A DNA stretch of 64,000 bases from positions 248,001 through 312,000 of the forward strand of contig JAACJM010000064.1 in assembly GCA_013368315.1 (NCBI GenBank). Reading direction: 5' to 3'. The notes beneath the pieces are model-generated. The model was not told where the DNA came from, did not search any database, and saw nothing but the letters and a program-made list of their open reading frames with translations. This document shows, one piece after another, positions 34,430 to 47,001 of the stretch (its first letter is position 1; each line of letters starts with the position of its first letter). A program made the position numbers and the translations under genes. The DNA is from Tetrapyrgos nigripes (lineage: Eukaryota > Basidiomycota > Agaricomycetes > Agaricales > Campanellaceae).

Positions 34430-35835
34430 ATGTCTCTGTACGACAACATTCTTGAAAGGCTTTCCTCTGAATCACCCTGGACTTCACAAGACGAAGCTGT
34501 CAGTCTTGATTTTTCTACATTTTAGTATCGAAATACAGCGAAGATTCTTCACAGGCGGTACTAGAACCCTTCACGTTTTTGACAGAGGATCCGGGAAAAG
34601 ATATACGAGGACGACTTATCGAAGCCTTCAATCTGTGGCTGCACGTTCCCGATGCAGAGTTGCAAGTCATCACTCGGATAGTGAATATGCTTCACGCAGC
34701 GAGTTTGATGTGAGTTTTGCTGACTCTTCATCCATAACGATCTCCTTCACTCCCTAAGACACGTTGATTTACAGGGTAGACGACATCGAGGATGATTCTC
34801 AGCTCCGGCGCGGTCGACCAGGTTTGTTTATGGACTAATAGAGCAATAAGCGTAACCGTTGACAACCAGGATGTACCACTACTCATACTAGTCCCGCACA
34901 AAGTCTACGGAATTCCACAAACTATCAACTCTGCGAATTATGTGTACTTTCTAGCATTTCAAGAACTCTTCGCGCTACGAAAGGACGCTGAGAGATCGAG
35001 CAAAGGCCTGGATGCCATTGTTACTAGTACGCCCATTTTCAAGTTCCACGAGCCCCGCTGTTCTTACTTGCAATTGTCACAGCGGAATTACTTTCGCTTC
35101 ATCGAGGTCAAGGACTGGAACTGTTGTGGAGGGACTCGCTACGATGCCCCAGTGAAGAAGAGTACATTGACATGGTCAACAATAGTCAGTCCAAGTAATT
35201 GATACCTGTCTAACGTCAGTAACTGAGGATTTCTTTTAGAAACTGGTGGGCTGCTAAGGCTCGGAGTCAAGCTTATGATGGCTTGCTCTACCACCAATAC
35301 GGACATGTAAGTCTGTCCACTAGTAATCTGCGTACAAGACAGGTCTAGATGAAGCTTCAGTGACTATGTACCTCTCGTGAACCTAATTGGAGTGTACTTC
35401 CAAATTCGTGACGACCTGATGAACCTTCAAAGCATCGAGGTAAGTGCAAATTTTGCCTTTGGACTTACATCCTATTTTGACGGCCAATCCCATTGTGACG
35501 CCCAGTATTCCACCAATAAAGGATTCGCAGAAGATCTTACGGAAGGAAAATTCTCGTTCCCCATTATCCATGGTATCCAAGCCGATACTAATAATCGTCA
35601 AATTCTTAATGTGCTACAAAAACGACCCACTACTCCAACATTGAAATCTTACACGATTTCGTACCTGAAGGACCATACTAAATCTTTTGATTATACACTG
35701 GAAGTGTTACGGAAGCTGGATATCCAAACTCGTGCAGAGATCGAGCGGCTGGGAGGAAATGTCGGATTGGAGAAGCTTATGGATATGCTTTGGGTTGAGA
35801 AGAAGCAGTTTATGGTTTCATCGGCGTCGAAGTAG
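34430..35835 (+). CDS. Geranylgeranyl diphosphate synthase
   Basis: Eight exons (34430-34498, 34555-34709, 34775-34821, 34892-35026, 35083-35184, 35240-35306, 35361-35439, 35506-35835) sum to 984 nt, giving 327 residues, a usual length. The enzyme condenses farnesyl and isopentenyl diphosphates to C20 geranylgeranyl diphosphate, used for protein prenylation, carotenoids, ubiquinone side chains and diterpenes. Signatures: [11 protein letters not shown], first Asp-rich motif [44 protein letters not shown], second Asp-rich motif [13 protein letters not shown], and [16 protein letters not shown]. Two donors are GTCAGT, weaker than usual. No terpene cyclase or P450 gene lies nearby, so a housekeeping role is more likely than a diterpene cluster. 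It starts 235 bp after the DUF2828 stop. Confidence 0.93.
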
Positions 35836-36053
35836 CTTACGCGAAGTGTGCTTTGCCGAGAACAGTATCCACATGTTGACGCATAAGGCATGTCGCCAAT
35901 GACCAGCATGGAGTGTTAATAGAAGTCACAGCGATGATATGTATGCTACTGCTGAACAAAATTACACGGTGCCACAAGAAATTTAGATTTATACACTGAA
36001 GAATAACACAACACGACAAAATTTGACGTGGGACAGTCCACGTATTACAAGTC

Positions 36054-39000
36054 CTAGAATTTCGCCAGCTCACGACTAGCACCCTGCATCCTTTCAAGCT
36101 TGTTCGTCAACTCCTCCCTACGACCAGATACCTGTGGGCTCTCCTGCGCTAGCTCTTGGCAAATTTGCAACCCTTCCGACTCTGAGTAGATACGAAGCTG
36201 GGAAGTCAACGTATCAAAAATATCCTTCTCCAAGCCTCGGACCAGCTCATGGTCAATAGCAAGAGGGATGTTATCAGTGAAACGCTTGTATGCAACTGCA
36301 AGGAAATAGACGACATCAGCTGAGGAAAAGAACAGCAGTGAAAGACGCACCCTGGAAGTAAGCTCTCACATCCGCCATGATGGTCAGGGCAGGCTCCATG
36401 GGATCTGACAGAAGTCTGGGCAAGTCAGATTCCTTCATGCCAGGGTAACCCATCTGCGCGAGTCCGGCTAGGACTTGAGAGACTTGAAGGGATGAGCATG
36501 GAGTTGTCACGGTGACACGGTGGCGGGCATCTTTGTAATGGGCCAGAAACTTGTCATGGTAATCAGACAGATAATGAGTGTTGAGAGTGAAGGGACGAGA
36601 CTCCAGTTCAACGAGCCAATCAATGCGGGACAGGGTGGCCTCCAGACGACTCTTGAGGTGCTCCTGCATGATGACGCTGTGGATTGTCCAGTTGGTTTTT
36701 CAAGCACAGTGTAAGAAGGACGTAGGACATACCGGATTTGTCTTTCCAGCAGACCCTGTCCGAAATCGTTGAAGTGCGAATGGATCATTTGGAAGACATA
36801 CTCAGAAACCAACTTGTGTACAAGGTCACAGAGTGCTTTAGCCGGTTCGGACCAGTTTCTGGTGAACTGGTTGATGTAATGTTCTTGAACGACGTGTGGA
36901 TAGTTCCCCGGCAATTCTCGGGTGCGAGCTCTGGAAAACACGGTGAGGCTCCGCTATAATGGTGATTGGGAAAGAGACATACTCATGCGCCCTTTTCAGA
37001 ACTTCGTCAATATAGATGGTATTCTTTTCAGGCATGTACTGATCAGACCGGTAGTCCGCCTCGGGGGCCGCAGGGCAGCACTCCTGGAGGGACACAGGGG
37101 AGTACTTCGGGCGGGGCACAGAGGAGTACTCGGTGGCCTCAGGGTAATACGTCTTGGTTTCCTCGATGTCCGCCCGGCGGGCCACAGGGGAGTATGCCTC
37201 GTAGGCCTCAGCTACGGCACTGACAGACTCGTCAGTGTCATCGACGCCCTCTTCATCGTCGTCAGCCTCATTCTCATTCTTCAAGAATGGGAATTGTTGC
37301 AGACGATAGGTCTTGCTCATTTTCTTCTCAAAAGGCTTGAAATTGGGCGCAGACTTTCGAATACTCTTTCGGAATACTTCCTGAGCTGGACGAATTTTCT
37401 GCAGCAGCCCGTCGCTGTCCGGGACTCCTTCAAGATGTTTCGAGAGATCTGTCGTGAAACGAACTAAGAGAGTGGTAATTTCGTTGAGAGGGTCCCTGCT
37501 TGGCGCTTTTGGGAGTGTCTGGAGTTCAGAGCGGGTTTTCTTTATAGAGGCTTGAAGTTCGCTGTGTATTTCAGGAAGCCTGTTTCAGGAATTAAATCAG
37601 TTGTCAGGATAGTTCACCTAGGCAGAGCAACAACTCACCTCTTCGAAATGAGATCCGAGAGGATACTACTCAATCTGTCCACTAGGTTTACAGTACGCAA
37701 GTACCTCCGGTACATAGGCTCTAAATCCGACCACGGTGGTGTCATCGAGAAAAAGTTGTTTTCGTTGGCACGCGCTTGGGCCCAAGTAATCCCACCGAGA
37801 AGCTCTGTAGTATTGGGCTGCTTGACGCTGTACCAGTTGTTATTGAGGATATAGCCCGGGACGTCGTTTTTGATGAAGCGCACCCAGAGTGCTTCATCAC
37901 CGGTGGGGATGCGGTCGGGCTTCGTCAAGACACCTGGAAAACACGGATAAATGAGCCCAACAGACGAGAAGGGGAAACCTCGAAGAAGCTTACCAACAGT
38001 GCGCTCTCCTTTGGGGTCAAACTTCTTCGCCAGTTGCAAAGCGCCCTGATTCTGAAAGTCGGCTGCAGACGATGGCAAATGAGTATTCGTTCTTGAAGGC
38101 CAGAGGCAGCACTCACTTTCACAAGAAACAGCGAGAAGAATAATGCAACTCGGTTTTTTGATGTAAGACTCCACGAGTTTTTCAACGAGATCGACGTCTC
38201 CAGCGCTACCGTCACCCGACGAGGTCCTGATCAGACCTATGAACCGTCATCAATGTCATGTCCAGCTTGGAAAAGACCATGGGAACACACCTGGAAGATC
38301 ACAAAAGGACAAATCTGCGACATCTGGTCCACTAATCTTCAACGACACGCAGTTGCTGGAGAATTTGGTTGCATTCGGGCCATCGACTGCCTCATCGACA
38401 TCACCCTCCAGGAATTGAGACATTGGAAGACGAGGATGCAGAATGGCTTTCTGCGCACGGCGAATACGGTCCTCGACTTCAGATTTATCAACGATGACGG
38501 GACCGAAAGGCTCGTTGCGAGGCTCTCCCAAGGGTTGGCCCGAGGCGTCAGTTATGCTGCGTAGGGAGACGACACATTTCCATGGCTTATCAGAGTAGGA
38601 CAGGTTGCATTCCATGGGGCAGCTTGGAGGGGAAAGTCAGATGAACATGACGACCAAAGGACCAGAGGAAAGAGAAAGGAAGAAAGTATGTTATCAGTAT
38701 ATGCCTTCATTCGTAGACTGAGGAATCTTACCGTGTGCATGTACCAGACGCTCTAGGAAGGGTTATACCAGAGATAGACTCAATAAGGGACGACTTTCCA
38801 GCACTCTGGATGCCAACGACAGCTATTTGCGGCAGGTCGATATCAACCTGGACTCTGAGACCGACAGGAACAAAAAACATCAATCACCGAACTCGTTACA
38901 AGGTGAAGAAAATGATAACACTAATAAAAAGAGAGTGACATACCCAGTCATCTGAAGCCTATTGACCACGTCCAACATGCGCCGTCGACCCTGTGCTAGC

Positions 39001-39128
39001 TTAGCGCTAGCCAGACCGACAGCTTGATTACCTTCAGGGACTGCTGCTACGCCATCCTGAACCAAACTTGAAGCATCGCTACTATCAGAGATAGAGGTGG
39101 GAGTAGATAGAGACGTTGTAGAGGACAT
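36054..39128 (-). CDS. Mx-like dynamin-family GTPase
   Basis: A multi-exon gene from the ATG at 39128 to the TAG at 36056-36054. GTPase motifs: G1 [10 protein letters not shown]2 Thr in ASGTCTR, G3 DLPG (split by an intron) and G4 TKPD. The middle/stalk region and a C-terminal GTPase effector domain ([20 protein letters not shown] to the end) follow. There is no pleckstrin-homology or proline-rich domain, as in Mx-type and Vps1-type dynamins; the short Ser-rich N-terminus and overall form are closer to Mx. Such proteins assemble into rings on membranes. Odd feature: at about 37060-37270 the stalk is interrupted by an acidic, Tyr/Pro-rich segment with repeated EYS.V and YSPV units. Natural substrate membrane unknown. 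Confidence 0.87.
37060..37270 (-). repeat. Degenerate repeat segment inside the dynamin gene
   Basis: DNA units of about 25-30 nt containing 'ACAGGGGAGTA' or 'ACAGAGGAGTACT' (plus strand) recur at about 37092, 37121 and 37183. In the protein they encode the EYSSV, KYSPV and AYSPV units next to an acidic run ([16 protein letters not shown]). The units remain in frame, so the tract is tolerated. Confidence 0.6.
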
Positions 39129-42100
39129 GCGGAATTGCTTGAGACGGCGGGATTCTGCAAAGTGAGAAAGGTAGGGAAGAAAGGGAAGTTAGCGACCAGA
39201 TGAAGGAAGACTGACACTCTATATACCCACAAGGACAAAGGACCCCACAAAGTACGCCCACAACACCGGCGCTTATTATGAATTGCTTTATTCTCGGACT
39301 GAATTACTGACACAGCCAAAGACTTCCATAAAGGAATACAAAAGATGCTTCTAACGCAAAAAGCTATTGACGAGGCAGTGATCAAAGCAAAAATCACACA
39401 CACAGTAACGTCTTTTCTGGAAAAATCCTGAGCGTGTAAACCGACGCTGTGCTCGTCGGAAATCACTGACGGTCACACAGGGGCAATGACGGCCACGCTA
39501 TGGATTGCGACGCGTGTAAGAAGAAGGTACAAGGTACAGGTGGTGGTGGTAAGATAGAACTAGGGGAATCGCTACGTGACTAAGTGACATAAAGGTGACG
39601 CTAGAAATACACGTGAAATGAGAAGAGAAACGAGTGGCTGTAAACCAGCAGGTTTACAGAGCGCTTGAGTTGACGCAAGTACAAACAGCAGTCGTCTTCG
39701 TCGAGTAATGTCACAGCATTGGTTCTTCTGCAGTGTTAGAATTGTGGAGCCTGGTGTCTGGTAGCGCTGAAGAATCTTGATATCCCGTACAGAAAGGACA
39801 GGCAATAATGGGAAAAACAGATGGCATAGCACAAGGCCATACACAAATAGGAGACCATCGGACGGGTGTCGGGTAATGCTGTAAAGCTACTGTCATGAGA
39901 ACAAAAGGCACGGCGAAAGACGAGTAATATGAGACGCACCATAATCATGAACGAAGATATCGCTTCACAACGATATAGTATGCACCTTCAGCTTCAGGGT
40001 ACAAACGGAAGAGAGCGTACACAACTCCCAGGTCAGTACAACCCGTCATCTCAATTGGGCTTCCGAGTGTGATTCAAGAGCTAGAGTGGAGGTAAAACAA
40101 GGGAATGACATCGTCAACTTCAACGAAGAAAATCCAAAACTCGTTCATACTCACTATGTACGGGAGCGACAAGAACGACGAACTGCAGAACTCTAGCTGA
40201 GCTAGATATTATATAGCACCTGGTTAGCAAAAGAAACCCAGCACCCTGGTATGCGCAAAGATTGACTGAAGTAGTTTGAGTAAGTTATAGCCTAGCTTCA
40301 AGGAGAACGAGAACTAGAACTTACCCTTACCCAGCAGACAGATTCGCGAGTTCCAGTGATACGTATAGAGGAAGAATCCAAAACGACAGCAAGGGCCCCT
40401 CAGACAGTAATTGCCTGTATGTGTAACCTGTACAACGCGCGTTTTCGTCAAAGAGACGAAGAGTATATCGAAAATGGAGTGTTTGTAGAGCTCCTTGTAC
40501 AGCTAGAGCGTATACAGCCAGCTTCAAAAGACTGACTTCAGATAGCTTTTTGCAGACATACAATCGCCACCACACCACTAGATGGCGTTTTCGTGAATGG
40601 ACAATGTCAGTCCGGTTCCAGCCGGTGAGGGAAATCTGACCGGCTCAGCATTGCATGCTGAGCGTACCAGGTGGTAAAGGCAGGAAGTGCAAGAAGACTG
40701 CGTATTTCTGCCATGAGTCTATTATCATTATCTAAAAACAAACTTTGCTCTGTAAGAAAGAAAATTAGCGAACAGCTTGACGGAAAGCCAGAACGAGCGA
40801 CACACACTTTTACATATCATATCATCGCCATGGACAGAAGGATTCAGAAGGATTGCGTACTATCGCGTTCCGCTGATCAAAAATTCAGGGACTCTATGGG
40901 CTTCTCCTGACAATGCCATAATGCCATGGCACGCTTCCAAGGAGCCTGGCCAGAAGAAATAAGCCTCTATGTCCGCATTGTCTCAGAAGAGACACATACG
41001 TCACGGTATGTACACCGAGCTTGCGACAGCTAGACAACCTGGACTCGTCATGCAAAACCAGACAAGACGGCAATAAATAGATCAGGCAAAGGCATGGATG
41101 AGACATGACACGTCGGAGAGGTAGAAGTAGAGGCAGATAGTATGCTGCGAAGACCCGAGGACCTTACAGTAGTAGACACAAAAGGTCAGCGACGTCTAGA
41201 TGGTTAACGTGAAAGACAAGGAGCGTACATATAGGCACCGGGACATGTAGGACTCGGAGATACTACGAAGAGTATGGAGCAGGTCGTGTTGGTTCTACTG
41301 GTCTGCTGGTCAAGCTTCAGGCACGATTCTCCAGCCTGCACAGTCACGATAAACCTACGACGTCGAGTCAGCGTTTGTCAGGAAGAAAGATAGGATTAAG
41401 AGATAGACGCACCACAGAGTCCTCTCTCCGTCCCTGCTGATTTTTTATCCCAGGTCCCACTTGGTAACATCTGAGCTGAGTGAGGTCGTTATCAATACGT
41501 CTAACAAGCACAAGCCTGGACATAGAGGAAGCACGACAGCCTCAGTGTCTGGGTAGACGATATAGGAAAAAAGCGTCGTCCTCAAGCGTCCATTGGAGAT
41601 ATTAAGCAGGTACTAAGCCTTGCAGAGTGTGTTTTGAGTGAAGGCGTGCTGAGTTGGTGTGTTTGTGAGTGTTTGGTTTAGGGAGTGACAGCTTCTGTTC
41701 GTCATGGGCGTCGACGTCGGGAAGACGACTGCGTCGCTGTAACTGTGGATTGTACACTCCGAGATCGATGGTGAGAGTATAAACCAAATGCGGGTCCCTG
41801 TGGATGATCCTGGCAACCTCTTCATCGAAATTGACTGCAGGTTCTTGCAAGTTGCAAATTAGCCTATAGACCAGAATAGAACTATGTAAGAAAAGACTTA
41901 CTCTACACAACCTCATCAGACAACAACAGTAAGCAGCAAGCAGCAGCCTGCAGTTCCATCATCCAAGCATGGGGTATGGTGCGGTAGCGTCACTGAGAAA
42001 CACTAAGTTTCATCCATGACGCACGCAGGTCTACGCGGAGCGCACGTTGTTGAAGATTGGAAAGGTATTTCTGATTTACCCGACTACGTTGGAAGAGGAT

Positions 42101-43901
42101 GGCGAGGATGGCGAGGATGGAGACGAGTCCCAGTTGGAGTTTAAGCCCATGGAAACGATGATTGTAGGACAGGTAGTGGGACTGGGTGTACATCGGTAAT
42201 TGGCTTTCTGCATAGGTATGATCCACTAGAGCGTACAAATGTGAGCCTGGACTGAAGACGCGAGGAGTACACGAGACGAGGGCTTACCGAGTAGTTTGAC
42301 CAATGGAGTCTGAAAGATGTGGAGAGATCTAGAGTTTCTACGACAGACGTGTTCTGAGGGACATAAGCCTCATGTTCCCCGGGTATAGACATATCGGTAT
42401 TTCGAGAGATGCGGAGAGAACGTGTACGGCGAGCGCTTGTTTTGGGACAATTTCGAAGTATAGTCGCTGCGGAGATTTCGAAAGAAACGAGTTTTGAGGA
42501 CTACATATAGCGATGAAATATTGTTAGAAGTGAAAGACAGCCAAACCAATATTATGCACACCTGTGAGCTATATCAAACATGAAGCCTAACGTCTGCCTG
42601 CAATCCGGAAAGCTCCTTGAAGCTAATCAACCCGTTTTGCCCTCTCTTCATGTTCATGTGTCCCGTCACTATGGTTGCGCGCCTGAAAAAAACTTTTTGG
42701 ATAATTCTACTCGGCAACTCCGATGCTGAAGAACCTGTCTTGACGAGCAATCCGCAGGTTTCAGTCTTCAGGCCTCAGGTGTAGGGTTGTCGCTCGGAGC
42801 TACATCGGTGCCTATTTTTCTGGCCGTCCCTTGACCGGAGGTAGGCCTTCACTCTCCAGTCACTCCCAGCTGGTCTTTGACACTCCTCAACTTCAATCCA
42901 CAGCACTTCAGTCCCTATCCGAACAATGTCCGTGCATCGTCGATACCAATCCCTTTGACCCCAAGATCCTCCAATGCAGGTTTCTGTGTTATGATCAAAT
43001 TTACGTTTAGAATAGGCCTGACTGCGAGAAGGTGAGGAGGGGTCGTTGTAGGTCTCGAGAAGAGAAGTACGTCGCAAGGAGCTGAAGAGTGGTTAGGAAA
43101 GTTGTTCTGTGAACAGTAAACCTTTACGAGTCAGCTCAACGTTCTCAACGCGACTGGCAGCATTGTAACTCACCTACTGTACCGACGTGTCAATCTGAAC
43201 TCCGAAAAGCGACCTTCAAGGAAACACTCGTTGCAGCCCTGCGTGGTACCGGGGCTCCGGCAATGGTTCTTAGGTCCTCCGGGACTAACAATGGGGTTGC
43301 TTGACAAGCAAAGGGCTGTTCATCCGCATGGGCGTTGCTGAATAGAATTATCCTGGAAAAAAAGGAAAAAGAAAAACGACGCTAGATGAGACTAGGCTAA
43401 GAAGAAAGTTGACAGAACGTTACGCACCTGGCTTGACATGCCCAGGATATGTCGGCCTAAACGTATTGTTTGCAATGGCCAGGAGAACGCTAGGAGAACG
43501 AGTGGCAATTTGCCTAGACGTTGATTTTGAATCCGAGAAATACCTTGAAAAAGAGCAGCTCATGCCTTCTCCCGACCATCACGGTCGGTCATAAACCCTC
43601 CTGTAGAACGTCTGCAAACTACGACGTCTTCCAAACGCCTTCTCCCAACACCTCTTCTCAGTTGTAATGACTGCGCTGCCAAGTAAGCTTGCTTGTTCCG
43701 CCAGCCCCGAAAGTGTATATAGGAATTCCGAGCCAGTTTTTCGTGTCTTGAAGGTCTTGAGCCATCTGAGGACGTTCGGTAACTTGAAGAGCGACCGCGT
43801 CAACAATGAGTTCTATGACGCATCGGTCCCGGTAGCCGATCCGACAAGCAGTACCAAATAAAACTGGCTTCCCTTCTTCCTCCATCGCGACGAGGGTCAG
43901 C
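39129..43901. other. Long gene-poor stretch with one possible unresolved gene
   Basis: At 39130-41600 I see no supported exon. At about 41602-42420 on the minus strand there are protein-like pieces: RRTRSLRISRNTDMSIPGEH and neighbours (about 42440-42290), a hydrophobic helix LQLGLVSILAILAILFQR (about 42130-42070) and NFDEEVARIIHRDPHLVYTL (about 41850-41790). They could be exons of a small membrane protein, but splice phases do not fit together cleanly, so no gene is called. The hydrophobic helix is partly encoded by a 9-bp repeat (GGATGGCGA, 42100-42120). 42600-43900 is the upstream region of the F-box gene without other features. Confidence 0.3.
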
Positions 43902-46457
43902 ATGCCACCCATTATACTGGAATGTAAACCGCGTCGCCCCAAACGTCCTGTATTCACCGTGGTCGACCTGACCACCAAACCCGAAACACCTTCGTGCCAT
44001 GACGTCGGTGCTGACCTGGAATCCAAGTTTCCAGACGAGATGTGGGAGGAAGTCTTCAAACGTATCGAGAAACGGTCTACTCTTCTATGTGTCATTCTGA
44101 CCTCTAAACGATTTCGCAATATTGGCCGTCGACTGCTGTACAAGTCCCTACATTACAGGAAGCCTCACGATTTTCTGGACAATCGGACCTTTTGGGATGA
44201 TCCTGGAGTATCGAGAAGTTGGGTTAAAGAGATGATGGTGACGGGGACCCAGCATGAGTCGTATGCGGAGCTAAATGGGAGAGAGTTGGTAGAGCTGCAA
44301 GTACAGTTGAAGGGCGCTCTACCGCCGTTGATAGAAGAAACAGTTAGACGCGCCAAAGCTAATAAAGCGAGAAGATGGGAGCTAGTGCATACAACACCTC
44401 TTGTGGACCATATCCTCCATTTCACTGACCTCGTCTCTCTGACCTTCAGTGGTCTTTCTCTTCCCTTGGAGATACATTATACCATTCGGCTCCTTCGCAA
44501 CCTAACCCAACTTTCTTTCATTGATACTCAACTAACTTGCTGGAGCTTCGATGAATTGGACGAAGAAGCTGATCGACACGCAAATGTCCTTGCTCTACCC
44601 CTCCCGCCCCTCGTCGAACTCACGTTATGGGAGCATGAATGGTCTACTATCATGCTCGACTTTGTACCATCTCGTGCGCATCCTACCATTCCCAGTCGGT
44701 GCCTTTCCATCCTCCAGCTAATGTTTGCGCCTACTCTCCGAGTACTGCGTATCGACTGGAATCCTACCGTCGCAGCCATTATCACGAAGGGTGCTCAAAC
44801 TCCCGTTCCCAATGTCAAGAGTTTGTACACCGATCAAACCATCAACCCCTTCATCTCACATCTTCCCAACCACCTTCGTCACCTACAAATCCGTTATGTC
44901 CAAACTCACGGCAACAGAACCGTCGGAGGAGCTTGGATCTTTGAGGAACAGCACCGAACGATGCGTCGAGCACAATTCAAGGTGCTTGCAGAGTTCATTA
45001 GGATGTGTACACACCTTGAAGGTCTTGGCTTTGCTGGCTCAGACTGTACCGGGGTCTCGGATGTCAATATCGGTTTCCAAACCGGGTTCGACACCAACGG
45101 GCCTGGTCTGACCAACCCGAACGACCTCTCTCTCGGATTGATTCCTCTCCTCGACATCAACACTGTCCCCGTCCAACAACCTCCTTCCTTCAGCACCCGA
45201 ATTCCTCATTCTTCTTGGTCTCACCTCCTCTCGTATTCGGGACCCGCGGCATTTCTGCCTCTTCTCGCCGGTAGTACCAGCTCTATCCAAGCGCTAGAAT
45301 TGATATGCTTTGAGCACTCTTTCAGCTCTATCAGCTATGGAACCGGGCGCATCAGTACTCCCTTCCGCGATGATCCCACAGAAGACGGAACTCCACATCA
45401 AATCCACCCACAATCTTGGAGCAAAATCGACGGCTTCATATCCTCATTCTGTGACAAAGGGTTGGAATTCCCGAGTTTGAAGAGTTTGAGTTTGACCTTT
45501 TCTGGTCTTTGGAAAGGGACAAAGTCGGATTTGTTAGAGATTGTGGGATCGATTTCGTTGATTGCGAGGAGTGGGAGGATAGGGAAAGATAATAGTTTGG
45601 AAGAGTTGAAGATTAGATGGATTGCGGGGGATGGGATTTCGGATGTGGGTGTTCTTATCTATGTTTATTTTTCTTTCTTTCCTTCTCGTTGTTGATTGGT
45701 ATTTTTCTTTATCCAGGACAACCTCCTCTCCCTAGGCGCTCAAGTTCTCTCTCGTTTCCCTCACCTGAAAGTCGTCCATCTCTACAGACCAAAGCTACTC
45801 GACATCCCCGGTCTCTCAGAAGATTACTACTCTTTATCACAGGACCCCAACTCCCCCTTCACGACTAAACGCGACAGCTACACCTGTAGCTGTTCACGAA
45901 GTTGTCCTTCACCCTGTCCCTCAGCTATGTCTACGTCTACATCTTCATGGGATGGCAGTGGATCAGAAGGAGAAGAAGACTGCACCATAGACGATTGTGA
46001 ACCTTTCCTCCATCGTCAACGCGGATATATCGCTGCTTGGAGGATGTTTTGCCCGCAGCTTAGGGAGGTGAAGCTTATGAGCGGTTTAGTGTGGAGGAAG
46101 ATTGATACATGTTCGTCTTTAATGTGGCCTTCAATCCCTTCGACTGCCCCTGTCGGTGACGAACCTCTTCGAGAATATTGGGCTGTCTCTTCGATCGAAC
46201 GGACTGATTGGGAATATGAAGCGAGTTGGGTTATGAATGGAAATTTGGGTTTGGATGTCTCACCGGGTTCGTCTGCTACCAGTGCGTCTGGGACTTCATC
46301 AGACTCGGAGGAGTTGGGAAAGTTGAGAGGTGAAGGAGATATGATTATGAGGATGAAGTTGGAAGATTGGAGACGAAAGAGGGAACATAATTCGTGGTTG
46401 AGTCTTGAGCAGAGTCAGAGGCTTGGAGTGTCTATGCTCGGGGTGATGGGGACGTGA
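43902..46457 (+). CDS. F-box protein with leucine-rich-repeat-like body
   Basis: Two exons (43902-45644 and 45717-46457) sum to 2484 nt, giving 827 residues; the 72-nt intron is GT-AG in phase 0. The F-box is at residues about 40-85 (SKFPDEMWEEVFKRIEKRST, then LTSKRFRNIGRRLLYKSLHY). The remaining body has repeated leucine-rich strands (LVSLTFSGLSLPLEIHYTIR, LRNLTQLSFIDTQL, LKSLSLTFSGLW, FPHLKVVHLYRP) expected in substrate-recognition domains of SCF ubiquitin ligases. Near the C-terminus is a Cys/Ser-rich insertion (YTCSCSRSCPSPCPSAM) followed by an acidic stretch. Mushrooms have large F-box families with fast-changing targets, so no substrate is proposed. Confidence 0.85.
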
Positions 46458-47001
46458 GGCTCAAATTTCAATTGGGCCCTCAATAGGATGTCGTTCCGAA
46501 TCCTTGTGAAGTGTGAGTGTGCGATTGTTGATACATGTGCAATGGACTTTGGCTTGGGCCTTTTCTGATAAATAAGATGTATGTACTATGTAGTAGCTGA
46601 CGCGTGTATGTACTCTCCAATTTCAAGATGTATTTCTAGTCGCGTTTAGGGGCTTTGGCTTTATAGCCCATCCATCAAGCGTCTAGAACCTCTTCGACTT
46701 TCCCCCGAATTTGTCTTTGCCTAGGCAAAGCTTCTTGAAGCTGCGCACTGCAAGCTTTCAAGAATTATAAATTAAATACATCTGTACATACTACTACTGG
46801 GATTAGTGGGATTAGCCAGTACTACGTCAATCCGGAGTCGCTCCATCTACGCAGAAGCTGGTCTCTTCAATTTTACTTCTAGACGACCCGTAAGAGAATC
46901 ATCCTCTGTAATATATTTGCTCCTACTAAATACCGCCGTACCGGTGGAAGAATCCTCATGAGTTTCATATCCAGATAAAACTTGAAGAAAGACAGAAACA
47001 C
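46458..47001. other. Convergent region, may hold a last exon of the minus-strand gene
   Basis: The minus-strand frame at about 46980-46855 reads like protein (HEDSSTGTAVFSRSKY, then TEDDSLTGRLEVKLKRP, then stop). It could be a final exon of the next gene, although the splice phase from the donor at 47003 does not fit it. Otherwise untranslated. Confidence 0.35.

Noticed and set aside
34430..35835. GGPP synthase as marker of a diterpene biosynthetic cluster
   Set aside because: No terpene cyclase, cytochrome P450 or tailoring gene lies within the window; neighbours are a DUF2828 protein and a dynamin.
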